Of a stretch of 64,000 bases of DNA, positions 57,045 to 64,000 are shown in pieces. The stretch covers positions 248,001 to 312,000 of the forward strand of contig JAHBTB010000002.1 in assembly GCA_019638795.1 (NCBI GenBank), read 5' to 3'. The stretch is from Fimbriimonadaceae bacterium (GTDB lineage: Bacteria > Armatimonadota > Fimbriimonadia > Fimbriimonadales > Fimbriimonadaceae). Both the position numbers and the translations under genes were made by a program. Below the pieces are notes generated by a model that did no database searches, had not been told where the DNA came from, and was given only the letters and a program-made list of their open reading frames with translations. Within the stretch, counting starts at the first letter, position 1; each line of letters starts with the position of its first letter.

Positions 57045-58111
57045 GCCGGCGCGTCGATCTTGGCCAACTCGGCCTTGAGCCGGTCGATCGCGACCATGGC
57101 GGCCGGGTCGCGTCCGGCCAACGCGGCCATGTAGACGGAGACGTAGTCGCCGAAATGGGCGAGGGACAGCATCCGCGCCAGCAGGCTCTCACCGAATCCG
57201 CTCGCCTTGGCAAACGAGGTCTTGCCTTCGATGAGTTCAAATGTCGCCGCGATCCGGGCGAGCATGCGCGGGCTCTCGTCGCCGCCGAGCATGAGGACGG
57301 TAACCCACGCGTCGACGCCTTGTTCGCCCGACCCCTCCCAACCAAGGATCTCGTTGTGGCAGAGCTCAGGGAAGACGTGGGTGAACACCATTTCTTTGGC
57401 GTTCTCGTTGATCTGTCCCTTCCAGCGGTTGGCGACCCCGGCCTGCCAGGCCCCCGCGGCGTACAGGAGGCCGACTTTGCCGCTGAGCTTTTCGGCGAGT
57501 AGCTTGGCTTCGTTCCCGGTGGTGGGACGGTCGAGACCGAACCGGTCGCGGGCTTCAAAGAGCGTGGCGACGACACCCTCGTAATCTTGCCGGGGCAGCA
57601 AGCCCAGTTTGTCGCTGATGAAGACGACCGGCACGAGCATGTAGCCGAGGGCGGTGCGGGGCGGCTGGCCTCCGGGGACCGTGACACACGTGAATCCGTC
57701 GGCCTTTGCCTTCTCTGCCAACTGGCCGCCGCTCGTCACGGCGACGACCGTGGCGCCGCGAGACTTTGCCTCGTCGTAGGCGGCGAGAGTCTCCTCGGTG
57801 TTGCCGCTGTAGCTGGTCGCAAAGACCAACGTCGACGGCCCGACCCAGTGGGGCAGGTGGTAGTCGCGGTTGACCTGGAAGGGGACGCTGGACTGGGCGT
57901 CGAAGAGACCTTTGGCAAAGTCTCCTCCGGCCGCGCTGCCGCCGAGGCCGGTGAGCACGACCGACGTGACGCCCGGCAGGGCGTCGGGCAAGTCGGCGCC
58001 CCGGACGATCTCCAAAGTGCGGAGGCACTGCTCAGGAAACGCCTCGACCAGCCCGACGAAGCCGGACGGGTCGTGCTGGGTGACGGCGGAGCGGTCGTCG
58101 AGGAGGGGCAT
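57041..58111 (-). CDS. Bifunctional phosphoglucose/phosphomannose isomerase
   Basis: This 356-residue SIS-domain enzyme interconverts glucose 6-phosphate or mannose 6-phosphate with fructose 6-phosphate. Family features are LTGLGGSAAGGDFAKGLFD, the sugar-phosphate loop ATSYSGNTEETLAAYDEA, PRTALGYMLVPVVF and FPELCHNEILGWEG with the catalytic Glu region. Its product feeds both glycolysis and mannose-based sugar nucleotides, matching the mannose-1-phosphate-guanylyltransferase-like gene at 62010. It begins directly after the ssb stop. Confidence 0.92.
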   Translation of the reverse strand: MPLLDDRSAVTQHDPSGFVGLVEAFPEQCLRTLEIVRGADLPDALPGVTSVVLTGLGGSAAGGDFAKGLFDAQSSVPFQVNRDYHLPHWVGPSTLVFATSYSGNTEETLAAYDEAKSRGATVVAVTSGGQLAEKAKADGFTCVTVPGGQPPRTALGYMLVPVVFISDKLGLLPRQDYEGVVATLFEARDRFGLDRPTTGNEAKLLAEKLSGKVGLLYAAGAWQAGVANRWKGQINENAKEMVFTHVFPELCHNEILGWEGSGEQGVDAWVTVLMLGGDESPRMLARIAATFELIEGKTSFAKASGFGESLLARMLSLAHFGDYVSVYMAALAGRDPAAMVAIDRLKAELAKIDAPA

Positions 58112-58528
58112 TTACTCGTCGGCGAAGGGGTCGTACTCGTTCTCTGCCGGGGCGGTCCCGGTGGCGCGGGCGGAGGAGCCGCCTCGCGGTGCGCCGTCGT
58201 CGTCACGCGGCCTGTCCAGCCCCTGGACGCTGTCGGCGACGATCTCGAAGGCTTCGCGGTTCTGGCCCTCTTTGTCGGTGTACTTGCGCGACTGCAGTCG
58301 GCCGTCGACGGCGACAAGCCGCCCCTTGGAGAGATAGTTGGCGACAAACTCGGCGGTCTGGCCCCAGGCGCTGATGTTGAAAAAGTCGGCGGTCGGCGAA
58401 CCGTCCGTCGGCTTGACCCGCTTGTCCACCGCGATCGCGAAGTTGGCCACCGACTTACCGGAAGTCGTCGACCGAAGTTCGGGGTCACGGGTCAGCCGGC
58501 CGATGAGGACGACGCGGTTCAGGCTCAT
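58112..58528 (-). CDS. ssb: Single-stranded DNA-binding protein
   Basis: This 138-residue protein has an OB fold (about residues 1-105, MSLNRVVLIGRLTRDPELRS, RLVAVDGRLQSRKYTDKEGQ) and a Gly/Ala-rich tail ending EYDPFADE. The usual acidic tip ends in DDDIPF; here the DPF is followed by three more residues, a modest departure. It protects single-stranded DNA and recruits partners through the tip. It overlaps rpsF (ATGA), the common rpsF-ssb arrangement. Confidence 0.95.
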   Translation of the reverse strand: MSLNRVVLIGRLTRDPELRSTTSGKSVANFAIAVDKRVKPTDGSPTADFFNISAWGQTAEFVANYLSKGRLVAVDGRLQSRKYTDKEGQNREAFEIVADSVQGLDRPRDDDGAPRGGSSARATGTAPAENEYDPFADE

Positions 58529-58848
58529 GCCTTGACCTCGGCGGGAGTCTCGGTCTCGGGGCCACGGGTGAGGATCGTGTGGCGGATGACCTGGTCGTTG
58601 ATCCGCATGAGGCGGTTGAGCTCGGCGGGGACGTTGCCGGGGGCCTCGAAGTGCATGAGGATGTAGTTGCCCTCGCGATGGTCGTTGATCTCGTAGGCAA
58701 GCTTCCGCTTCTCCCAAAGACCGGCCGACTCGACCGTCCCTCCGTTCTTTTCGACGACGCCTTTGAAGTTGTCGGCGACGGCCTGGACTTCCTCGCTGGT
58801 GAGCGAGGCGGGGACGATATAAAGCGCTTCGTACTTGGACGTCTTCAT
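58525..58848 (-). CDS. rpsF: 30S ribosomal protein S6
   Basis: This 107-residue S6 binds 16S rRNA in the platform. YEALYIVPASLTSEEVQAV and KLAYEINDHREGNYILMHFE are diagnostic. ATG 58848 is chosen with GGGAG 9 bases upstream. It heads rpsF-ssb-isomerase; rpsR and rplI, which usually follow, are absent here. Confidence 0.96.
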   Translation of the reverse strand: MKTSKYEALYIVPASLTSEEVQAVADNFKGVVEKNGGTVESAGLWEKRKLAYEINDHREGNYILMHFEAPGNVPAELNRLMRINDQVIRHTILTRGPETETPAEVKA

Positions 58849-59050
58849 GTTGTTTGGCTCCCTATGGCCTCTGTACAGTGCCCGGCCCACTGGCCTGGCA
58901 CAGAGAGCGTGAGACAGTGCGCCAAGATACCCGGACCGCCCGGTCGGCCCTGGGTTCCCTGATTTTCACCTTTCCTCAGGGACCATGGAACCTCCCGCAT
59001 CCTTCGTCCGGTAAGGACACTTAGCTTTGCTTTCGCAAGGTGGGGGATTC

Positions 59051-60358
59051 ATGAAGAATATCCGTTCTAAGCTGGTTGTAGCGGCTGGAGTAGCCGTTGC
59101 TGTGACAGGTGTCATGATCGCCAAGGCCCAGTTCGTCAGTCTTGACGGTAGTGCCATGCACGTGGCGTCCAACCCGGTCGATTCAGCCCAAAAGGTGACC
59201 AAAACCTTTGACCATGTGCCTGCCCGGGAGGTCGTGTCATGGGCACGCTCCCGCAATCTGCCCATCTCCATCGCCGACTCGGACATCCCGGACCGCGACG
59301 TCACCTTGACCCTGACCGACGTCGACCCCGCGGACGTCGGCCCGCTCCTCGCCAGCGCGATGGGCTTACAGGCGAAGAAGGAGGGGGACAAGTACGTCCT
59401 TTGCCCGGCTGGATTCCCGGAGATCGTGGCGGGCAACTTTGACATCCCCGAGGTCCCCGAAGTCCCGCAGTCGGCGGAGGCCGTCCCTGTCCCGCCGGTC
59501 GAGATGTTCGCGGAGATCCCCCAAGTCTTTGACAAGATCAAGAAGGAGATGGGGGTCAAGGACCTTAAGGACATCGAACAAGCCGACGAGAAGACAAAGC
59601 AGCGCTTCAAGGAACTTGTCGAAAAACACATGGGCGAGTGGTCCAAGCAGTTCGAGAAGAAGTTCGACTCCAAGGCCTTTGAGAAGCACATGGAAGCCTG
59701 GGGCAAGGACTTTGCCAAGAAGTTCGACTCGCCCGAGTGGAAGGCCAAGATGGAAAAGCTGGCCAAGGAGATGAAGGCCCATGCCGGTGAAATGAAGCTG
59801 GACGGTGAGGCTATGAAGAAGCTCCACCAACAGATGGAGCAGTTGCAGAAGGGCTTTGCCGACGGCAAGACGGGCCGCAGCTTCGGCTTTGACGCGAAGG
59901 CCTTGGCTGAACTTGGCCGACATAGCTGGCTCATTGGCCCGGGCGGCCAAGTGACCGTCGTCGGTCCGGACGGCAAGAAGCAGGTCATCGACCTTCGGTC
60001 AAAGGGTGGCGACGTTGTGATCACGATCGACAAGGACGGCACCTACAAGGTCACCCGCCCCGAGGTGAAGAAGGCGACGAAGGTCAAGTCAGGGTTCGAC
60101 GGTCACACGTTGGACATCGACCGCCACTTCACCATGGACCAAGACAAGGCCCGCAAGATCTTGGACAGCCTGACCGACGGCCAAAAGAAGATGATGGCGG
60201 ACCAGGGGTACCTGACCCCGGCCGACCTGACCCCCGCTCAGCGCGAGCTGCTGGGTGACATGGGTGACGGTGAGTTTGAGTTCGCGTTCTCGATCGACGG
60301 CAAGCACCTCCGCATCAAGAACAAGGAACGCAAGGCCGCTGGCTCCGTGGGTGTCTAG
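59051..60358 (+). CDS. Secreted protein with secretin-N-like domain and Lys/Glu-rich helical middle
   Basis: This 435-residue protein has a signal peptide (ending MIAKAQ) and a good Shine-Dalgarno site (AAGGTGGGGG). About residues 45-120 resemble an STN/secretin N-terminal domain (FDHVPAREVVSWARSRNLPI, VTLTLTDVDPADVGPLL). The middle (about 155-280) is a charged amphipathic helix with near-repeats such as KKFDSKAFEKHMEAW and KKFDSPEWKAKMEKL. Near the C-terminus two LTxxQ motifs occur (LTDGQKKMM, LTPAQRELL), as in periplasmic Spy/CpxP chaperones. Function is unknown; periplasmic chaperone or polymer binding is possible. Confidence 0.68.
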   Translation: MKNIRSKLVVAAGVAVAVTGVMIAKAQFVSLDGSAMHVASNPVDSAQKVTKTFDHVPAREVVSWARSRNLPISIADSDIPDRDVTLTLTDVDPADVGPLLASAMGLQAKKEGDKYVLCPAGFPEIVAGNFDIPEVPEVPQSAEAVPVPPVEMFAEIPQVFDKIKKEMGVKDLKDIEQADEKTKQRFKELVEKHMGEWSKQFEKKFDSKAFEKHMEAWGKDFAKKFDSPEWKAKMEKLAKEMKAHAGEMKLDGEAMKKLHQQMEQLQKGFADGKTGRSFGFDAKALAELGRHSWLIGPGGQVTVVGPDGKKQVIDLRSKGGDVVITIDKDGTYKVTRPEVKKATKVKSGFDGHTLDIDRHFTMDQDKARKILDSLTDGQKKMMADQGYLTPADLTPAQRELLGDMGDGEFEFAFSIDGKHLRIKNKERKAAGSVGV

Positions 60359-60379
60359 GCCCGGCCCCGCCTCGATGAT

Positions 60380-60421
60380 GTCCGTCCGGGTGCCTTGACT
60401 GGCCCCGGGCGGACTTCCTTT
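60380..60421 (+). terminator. Rho-independent terminator
   Basis: An 11-base-pair stem (60380-60390 with 60404-60414, one G-U pair) with a 13-base loop is followed by TTCCTTTACT. It lies 22 bases after the stop at 60358. Confidence 0.75.
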
Positions 60422-60422
60422 A

Positions 60423-61136
60423 CTATTCCAACGAGGTTCCGTTGACCGAGAGGGCGAACCGGTAGCCCATCATGTTCGCCGAGCGGCGGCACATGACCAT
60501 GCGGGACAGGAAGATCTCGAAGTACTCCATCACGGTAGCGAACGACGTGTCGATCTCCAGGGCAAGGAGAATGGTCTTGGCATGGGCGTCGAGCTCGACG
60601 CGGCTCTTCTGGACGGCGTAGTTCACGCGGTCGTGGATGTCGAAGGTCTCTATCACCGGGTTCTGGACACGACTGAAGTGGACGTCGCCCTTGTCGGCGA
60701 TGATCAGCGAGGCCGACATGATGCTGACGGGCTGGCCGACCAGTTCCTCATGGTTTCCGATCGCCCCCAGGATCGGCGTGATCTCTTCCGTCGGCATGCC
60801 CATCTCGTTGAGGACGTTGTAGGCCAGTCCGGCGCCGGAGATCGGGTGGTTGTTGCGGTTGATCGAGTTGCCGATGTCGTGGAGGTAGGCCGCGATGGTG
60901 GCAAGTTCGACTTGCCGAGGCGGCATCTCTAGTCCCTCCATGATGTAGCGTGTGATGCCGCTCACGACGTCAGCGTGCCGCTGGCCGTGTTCGGTGTAGC
61001 CCATCGCCCGCATGACGTCGTTGGCACCGGCGATCAACGCCCTGACCTTTGGGTTAGTCTTAACCCGCTTGAATGTCACTGTCCGACTCTCCGTTCTCTC
61101 GGTGGCCGGCACGAGGGTTTCTTCAGGGTTGGACAT
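60423..61136 (-). CDS. HD-domain phosphohydrolase
   Basis: This 237-residue HD protein carries metal ligands in EHGQRHADVV, YLHDIGNSINRNNHPISG and GNHEEL, a five- to six-ligand layout used by phosphohydrolases including some cyclic-nucleotide enzymes. The C-terminal 60 residues (DTSFATVMEYFEIFLSRMVM) form an extra helical domain. The substrate is unknown. It overlaps the deacetylase gene by 14 bases and is the last of the minus-strand operon ending here. Confidence 0.82.
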   Translation of the reverse strand: MSNPEETLVPATERTESRTVTFKRVKTNPKVRALIAGANDVMRAMGYTEHGQRHADVVSGITRYIMEGLEMPPRQVELATIAAYLHDIGNSINRNNHPISGAGLAYNVLNEMGMPTEEITPILGAIGNHEELVGQPVSIMSASLIIADKGDVHFSRVQNPVIETFDIHDRVNYAVQKSRVELDAHAKTILLALEIDTSFATVMEYFEIFLSRMVMCRRSANMMGYRFALSVNGTSLE

Positions 61137-62013
61137 AAGGTTTGTGCCTGCCGTCGGCGATCCGGTTCAACCAATAGGTCAGGCCGTGGTCCTTATCGTC
61201 AGCACCGACCCGGGCGATGTTGTAGGGGTTGAACTTCTTACTCTTGGGCGAGTAGGCGGGCTGGTCTCCGGCCAGGCACGCGTCGGTGTGCTTGTACCGC
61301 TTGCCCTTGTACTCAAACCCTTTGGTCAGCAACGTCATGTCTTTGGGCTTGATGCCGTAAGGGTAGCAGAACGAGTCTGCCTCCATGCCCAACGCCTCGA
61401 TCATGTCGATACAGGCTCCCATTTCCTTGACGACCTGTTCTTCAGAGAGCTTCTTGAGGTTCGGATGGGACATGGTGTGTGATCCGACCTGGCACCCCCA
61501 GGCCTTGAGCATCTCGATCTTTTTGGCGACCCACTTCTTTTGGCCAAACGGTCCGTTCGCGTTGACAAAGAATGTGGCCTTGACGGGGAAGTCAGGATGC
61601 TTGGCGGCAAAGGCCATCCAAATGCCGACGAAGCACTTGGGGTCGACGGTGCCGTCCTCGAGGATGTTGAACTGGTCGCGGTGGGAGTCGTCGAACGTCA
61701 TGACGACGGGAGACGCCCCGGGGGCGAGTTTCATGTCGTCATGGACGTACTCCCGCATGGTGACGGGGCGGAACCCCATCTTGTAAAAGCGCAGCAGGTC
61801 GTTGCGGAAGTGTTCGTACGACCGGAACATGTACTTCTCGGTCGGCCCGATGTGGTGGTACATCGGCACGATCACCGACCCTTCGGTGTTGCCCTTTCGT
61901 TCGGTGACCCGGGCAGGCTGGGTGAACACCTGGGCGGGCCGGGCGGCGACAGGGGTGTGGCTTGCCAGGGCTCCGACCAGAACAGCGGCGCTCAGAATCC
62001 GGGCCAGGGTCAA
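61123..62013 (-). CDS. Exported polysaccharide deacetylase (NodB domain)
   Basis: This 296-residue protein has a signal peptide ending in PVAARP. The NodB domain has motif 1 TFDDSHRDQ (catalytic base and metal Asp), motif 2 SHTMSHPNL (metal His pair) and later motifs around CYPYGIKPKDM. It removes acetyl groups from a polysaccharide or peptidoglycan in the envelope; the polymer is not evident. It overlaps the nucleotidyltransferase gene by 4 bases. Confidence 0.9.
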   Translation of the reverse strand: MTLARILSAAVLVGALASHTPVAARPAQVFTQPARVTERKGNTEGSVIVPMYHHIGPTEKYMFRSYEHFRNDLLRFYKMGFRPVTMREYVHDDMKLAPGASPVVMTFDDSHRDQFNILEDGTVDPKCFVGIWMAFAAKHPDFPVKATFFVNANGPFGQKKWVAKKIEMLKAWGCQVGSHTMSHPNLKKLSEEQVVKEMGACIDMIEALGMEADSFCYPYGIKPKDMTLLTKGFEYKGKRYKHTDACLAGDQPAYSPKSKKFNPYNIARVGADDKDHGLTYWLNRIADGRHKPYVQP

Positions 62014-64000
62014 CGTCCCGACCTCATCACGTCGATCTTTCCGGCGAACTCGTGCACCATGGCCTCACTGTTGTTCAGGGACGGGCTCTCGGCGAAGACG
62101 TGGAACACGGGCTCAAACGAGTCGGGTAGCACTAAGACCCAAGAGTCTTCGTCGTAGATTTTGATACCGTCAACCAATTCGACCCGGGCACCTTGGCGGC
62201 TCTCTTCGCTCAACTTGCGCATCACCGTGCCCTTCGTCTCCCAGGCGCAGGGTATCTGCCGGTACGCCAGGTGGAACTCCGGCAGGGTGTTGACCAGGTC
62301 GTTGAGCGGTGTGCCGGCCGCCTGGAGGAGCCTCGCGAAGTGGACGAGGGCGAACATCGCGTCGAAGCCGGGATGGAGGTTGGGGAAGATGAACCCCCCC
62401 GACTCGTTGCCGGCAAAGTCGACGTTGTCGGCCGCCGCGGCCATCAGGTCGCGCACGCCCGAGCGGCACCGGACGGTGGTCGCCCCATGCTTGGTGAGGA
62501 GCTCCTCGAGCCGGTTGGGGGCGGTCACGCTCATCGCGATCCGCGCCCCTGGTTTCGACCGGGCCACGAGAAGGCACATCGCGGTGAACAGGGTGTTGCC
62601 CACCACCCGAAGCCCCTTGTCGTCGACCAGGTGGAGGGATTCACCCTCTTGGGTGACGAGCACGCCCATGTCGTAGCCGACCGAAGGGACGATACGCGAC
62701 AGGTTGTCCAGGTGGCTGTCGATCTGGTCCCGCCGCCTCGGGGCCGACCGGGCGTCGTTGAAGGAGTTGAGGCTGATGACCTCGAAGCCGACCTGCGACA
62801 GGATCTCGGGGAAGATCGTGCTGACCGAGTTGAACCCATAGTCGACAACAAGGCGGATGCGGCGGTTTCCGGGTTCGGGCAACTTGAGTTTGAAGTCGCG
62901 GGTGTAGGCCTCCACCGGCTGGACCGCCTCGACCATTTGGCCGAGGTCGTCCATGTCGGCCCGCCGGAAGTCCTCGCGGAAGAAGCTGGCCTCGACTTTG
63001 CGTTCGACGGCGCGCGGCAGGTACGCCCCGTTGGAGTCAAAGACCTCCATGAGAGTCAGCTTGGTATTGCCGGGCAGCTTGCGCACGTTCACCGCTCCGG
63101 CCCCGCCCATGAGGCAGGTGTGATGCCTGGTGATGGGGACAGGGAGGCCGTGCAGGTCGACCACGCGGCATCCCGTGCTGAGCAGGCTCGCCATGACGCT
63201 CCGCTTGATCATCCGGGAACTGCGGCTGCTGTCGCGGCTGCTGACGACCAAGCTGCCGGGCGGGAGCACCGACCCGTAGGCCAAGGCGAACCGCGTGGCG
63301 AACTCCGGCGTCATCTCGATGTTGCTGATGCCGGCGACCCCCAGGTCGCGGAACAGGGTGCCGCGCCAACGGTTCCCGGTCACGAGCGACATCGTGACCG
63401 TGCTGCCCCGTTCGATCGTCTTGTCGGGCCAGACTTTGACCCGGGGCCGGATCGTGCAGCCGACGTCGATCAGACAGCGGTCTCCGACGACCGCGTCCTC
63501 GTTGATCCGTGACTCGCGCTTCACGGTGACCCGGCTGCCGAGGGTGGCGCTCTGGACTTCCACGTCCATGCTGATGTAGCACCGGTCCCACATCACGCTC
63601 CGCTCGATCTGGGCGCGCTCCTCGATAAGGCACGAGTCACCGACGACGCTGAACGGGCCGACCTTGGCCCCGCGTTTCACGCGGCAGTTGCTCCCGATGC
63701 ACACCGGGGCGACCAGCTCGGCAAGCGGGTCGACCACGGTGTCATGGCCGATGTGGATGCCGGGGGCGGTCCGTTCACCGGGGATGTTGAGCTTCGTCCG
63801 ACCCTGCAGGACATGGGCTTGGGCCTCGCGGTACTGCTCCAAGGTGCCGATGTCGGACCAGTACTCGCCCATGATGTAGCCGTAGAGAGGCTTGCCCTCG
63901 CGCAAGAGCTGGGGGAAGATGTCCTTGCTCCAGTCGTAGTTCTTCCCTTGCTCCATGTAGGCGAAGATCTCCGGCTCGAGGATGTAGATCCCGGTGTTGA
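62010..64000 (-). CDS. Mannose-1-phosphate guanylyltransferase/phosphomannomutase-like fusion, 5' end missing
   Basis: The reading frame is open to the window end; at least 663 residues are present, and the N-terminal nucleotide-binding part lies outside. The visible order is end of a nucleotidyltransferase domain (NTGIYILEPEIFAYMEQGKN), left-handed beta-helix hexapeptide region (PVCIGSNCRVKRGAKVGPFS) and a phosphohexomutase-like domain (about 430 residues). In the mutase the catalytic phospho-Ser loop (TASHNP, or VRxSPxDP in this fusion type) reads VRKLPGNTK with no Ser, and the DGDGDR metal loop is absent. It probably makes GDP-mannose or a similar sugar nucleotide; the mutase part may be non-catalytic. 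Confidence 0.82.
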   Translation of the reverse strand, partial: NTGIYILEPEIFAYMEQGKNYDWSKDIFPQLLREGKPLYGYIMGEYWSDIGTLEQYREAQAHVLQGRTKLNIPGERTAPGIHIGHDTVVDPLAELVAPVCIGSNCRVKRGAKVGPFSVVGDSCLIEERAQIERSVMWDRCYISMDVEVQSATLGSRVTVKRESRINEDAVVGDRCLIDVGCTIRPRVKVWPDKTIERGSTVTMSLVTGNRWRGTLFRDLGVAGISNIEMTPEFATRFALAYGSVLPPGSLVVSSRDSSRSSRMIKRSVMASLLSTGCRVVDLHGLPVPITRHHTCLMGGAGAVNVRKLPGNTKLTLMEVFDSNGAYLPRAVERKVEASFFREDFRRADMDDLGQMVEAVQPVEAYTRDFKLKLPEPGNRRIRLVVDYGFNSVSTIFPEILSQVGFEVISLNSFNDARSAPRRRDQIDSHLDNLSRIVPSVGYDMGVLVTQEGESLHLVDDKGLRVVGNTLFTAMCLLVARSKPGARIAMSVTAPNRLEELLTKHGATTVRCRSGVRDLMAAAADNVDFAGNESGGFIFPNLHPGFDAMFALVHFARLLQAAGTPLNDLVNTLPEFHLAYRQIPCAWETKGTVMRKLSEESRQGARVELVDGIKIYDEDSWVLVLPDSFEPVFHVFAESPSLNNSEAMVHEFAGKIDVMRSGR

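Noticed and set aside
1-64000. CRISPR arrays, tRNA or rRNA genes, insertion sequences, prophage
   Set aside because: No direct-repeat arrays, cloverleaf sequences, transposase or integrase motifs or terminal inverted repeats were seen; gaps are too short for most of them.

Overview
The window is a gene-dense, high-GC chromosomal segment: about 55 protein genes in 64 kb, no intergenic stretch longer than about 210 bases, and no tRNA, rRNA, insertion sequence, phage gene or CRISPR array that I can see. It looks like a diderm bacterium of the Armatimonadota (Fimbriimonadia-like). This is an inference from the gene mix: an LptC/OstA-type export protein and outer-membrane barrels, CsaB beside a DUF5693 membrane protein, paired DUF5916 barrels, an ARC-type proteasomal ATPase, sigma-54, many lipoproteins, and frequent start codons only 5-9 bases behind a TANNNT-like -10 hexamer. 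No marker gene was compared with a database.

Layout. 1-2964: end of purQ, a secreted NlpC/P60 hydrolase, a DUF4143-type ATPase and an HD hydrolase. 2961-18215, minus strand: a cell-surface block with a GGDxY-repeat protein, a GIN-domain lipoprotein, rhomboid, DUF5693, CsaB, a large barrel, two lipoproteins, a large secreted protein and an LptC-like protein. 18184-28421: alpha/beta hydrolase, GNAT, malate dehydrogenase, glycosyltransferase, DapA-family aldolase, CNNM/CBS protein, ABC exporter, rpoN and riboflavin synthase. 28435-31930: secA preceded by a small secreted protein whose C-terminus resembles the SecM arrest peptide. 32057-36055: two DUF5916 paralogues. 36066-40256: ARC ATPase, a CBS-GGDEF protein, a divergent DnaA-like ATPase and an AT-richer gap holding a perfect DnaA box. 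40257-46611: tetraheme cytochrome/metallophosphatase-like protein with a DUF1573 partner, prfB with its programmed frameshift, fliS-fliT, a membrane protein and gap. 46664-53803: cation antiporter, lipoprotein, VOC protein, J-domain/WD40 fusion, and an oxidoreductase-to-M55-peptidase operon. 53812-64000: LON-domain protein, sensor kinase, HAD phosphatase, rpsF-ssb-pgi/pmi operon, a secreted STN/LTxxQ protein, and an HD, polysaccharide deacetylase and sugar-nucleotide transferase operon cut by the window end.

How the parts fit. Much of the window serves the envelope: protein export (SecA and its putative monitor), outer-membrane barrels, lipoproteins, LPS-like transport, pyruvylated wall polymer (CsaB) and sugar nucleotides (PGI/PMI, nucleotidyltransferase-mutase, glycosyltransferase, deacetylase). 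The rest is central metabolism and information processing. The most interesting candidate is the SecM-like gene at 31610-31930 directly upstream of secA.
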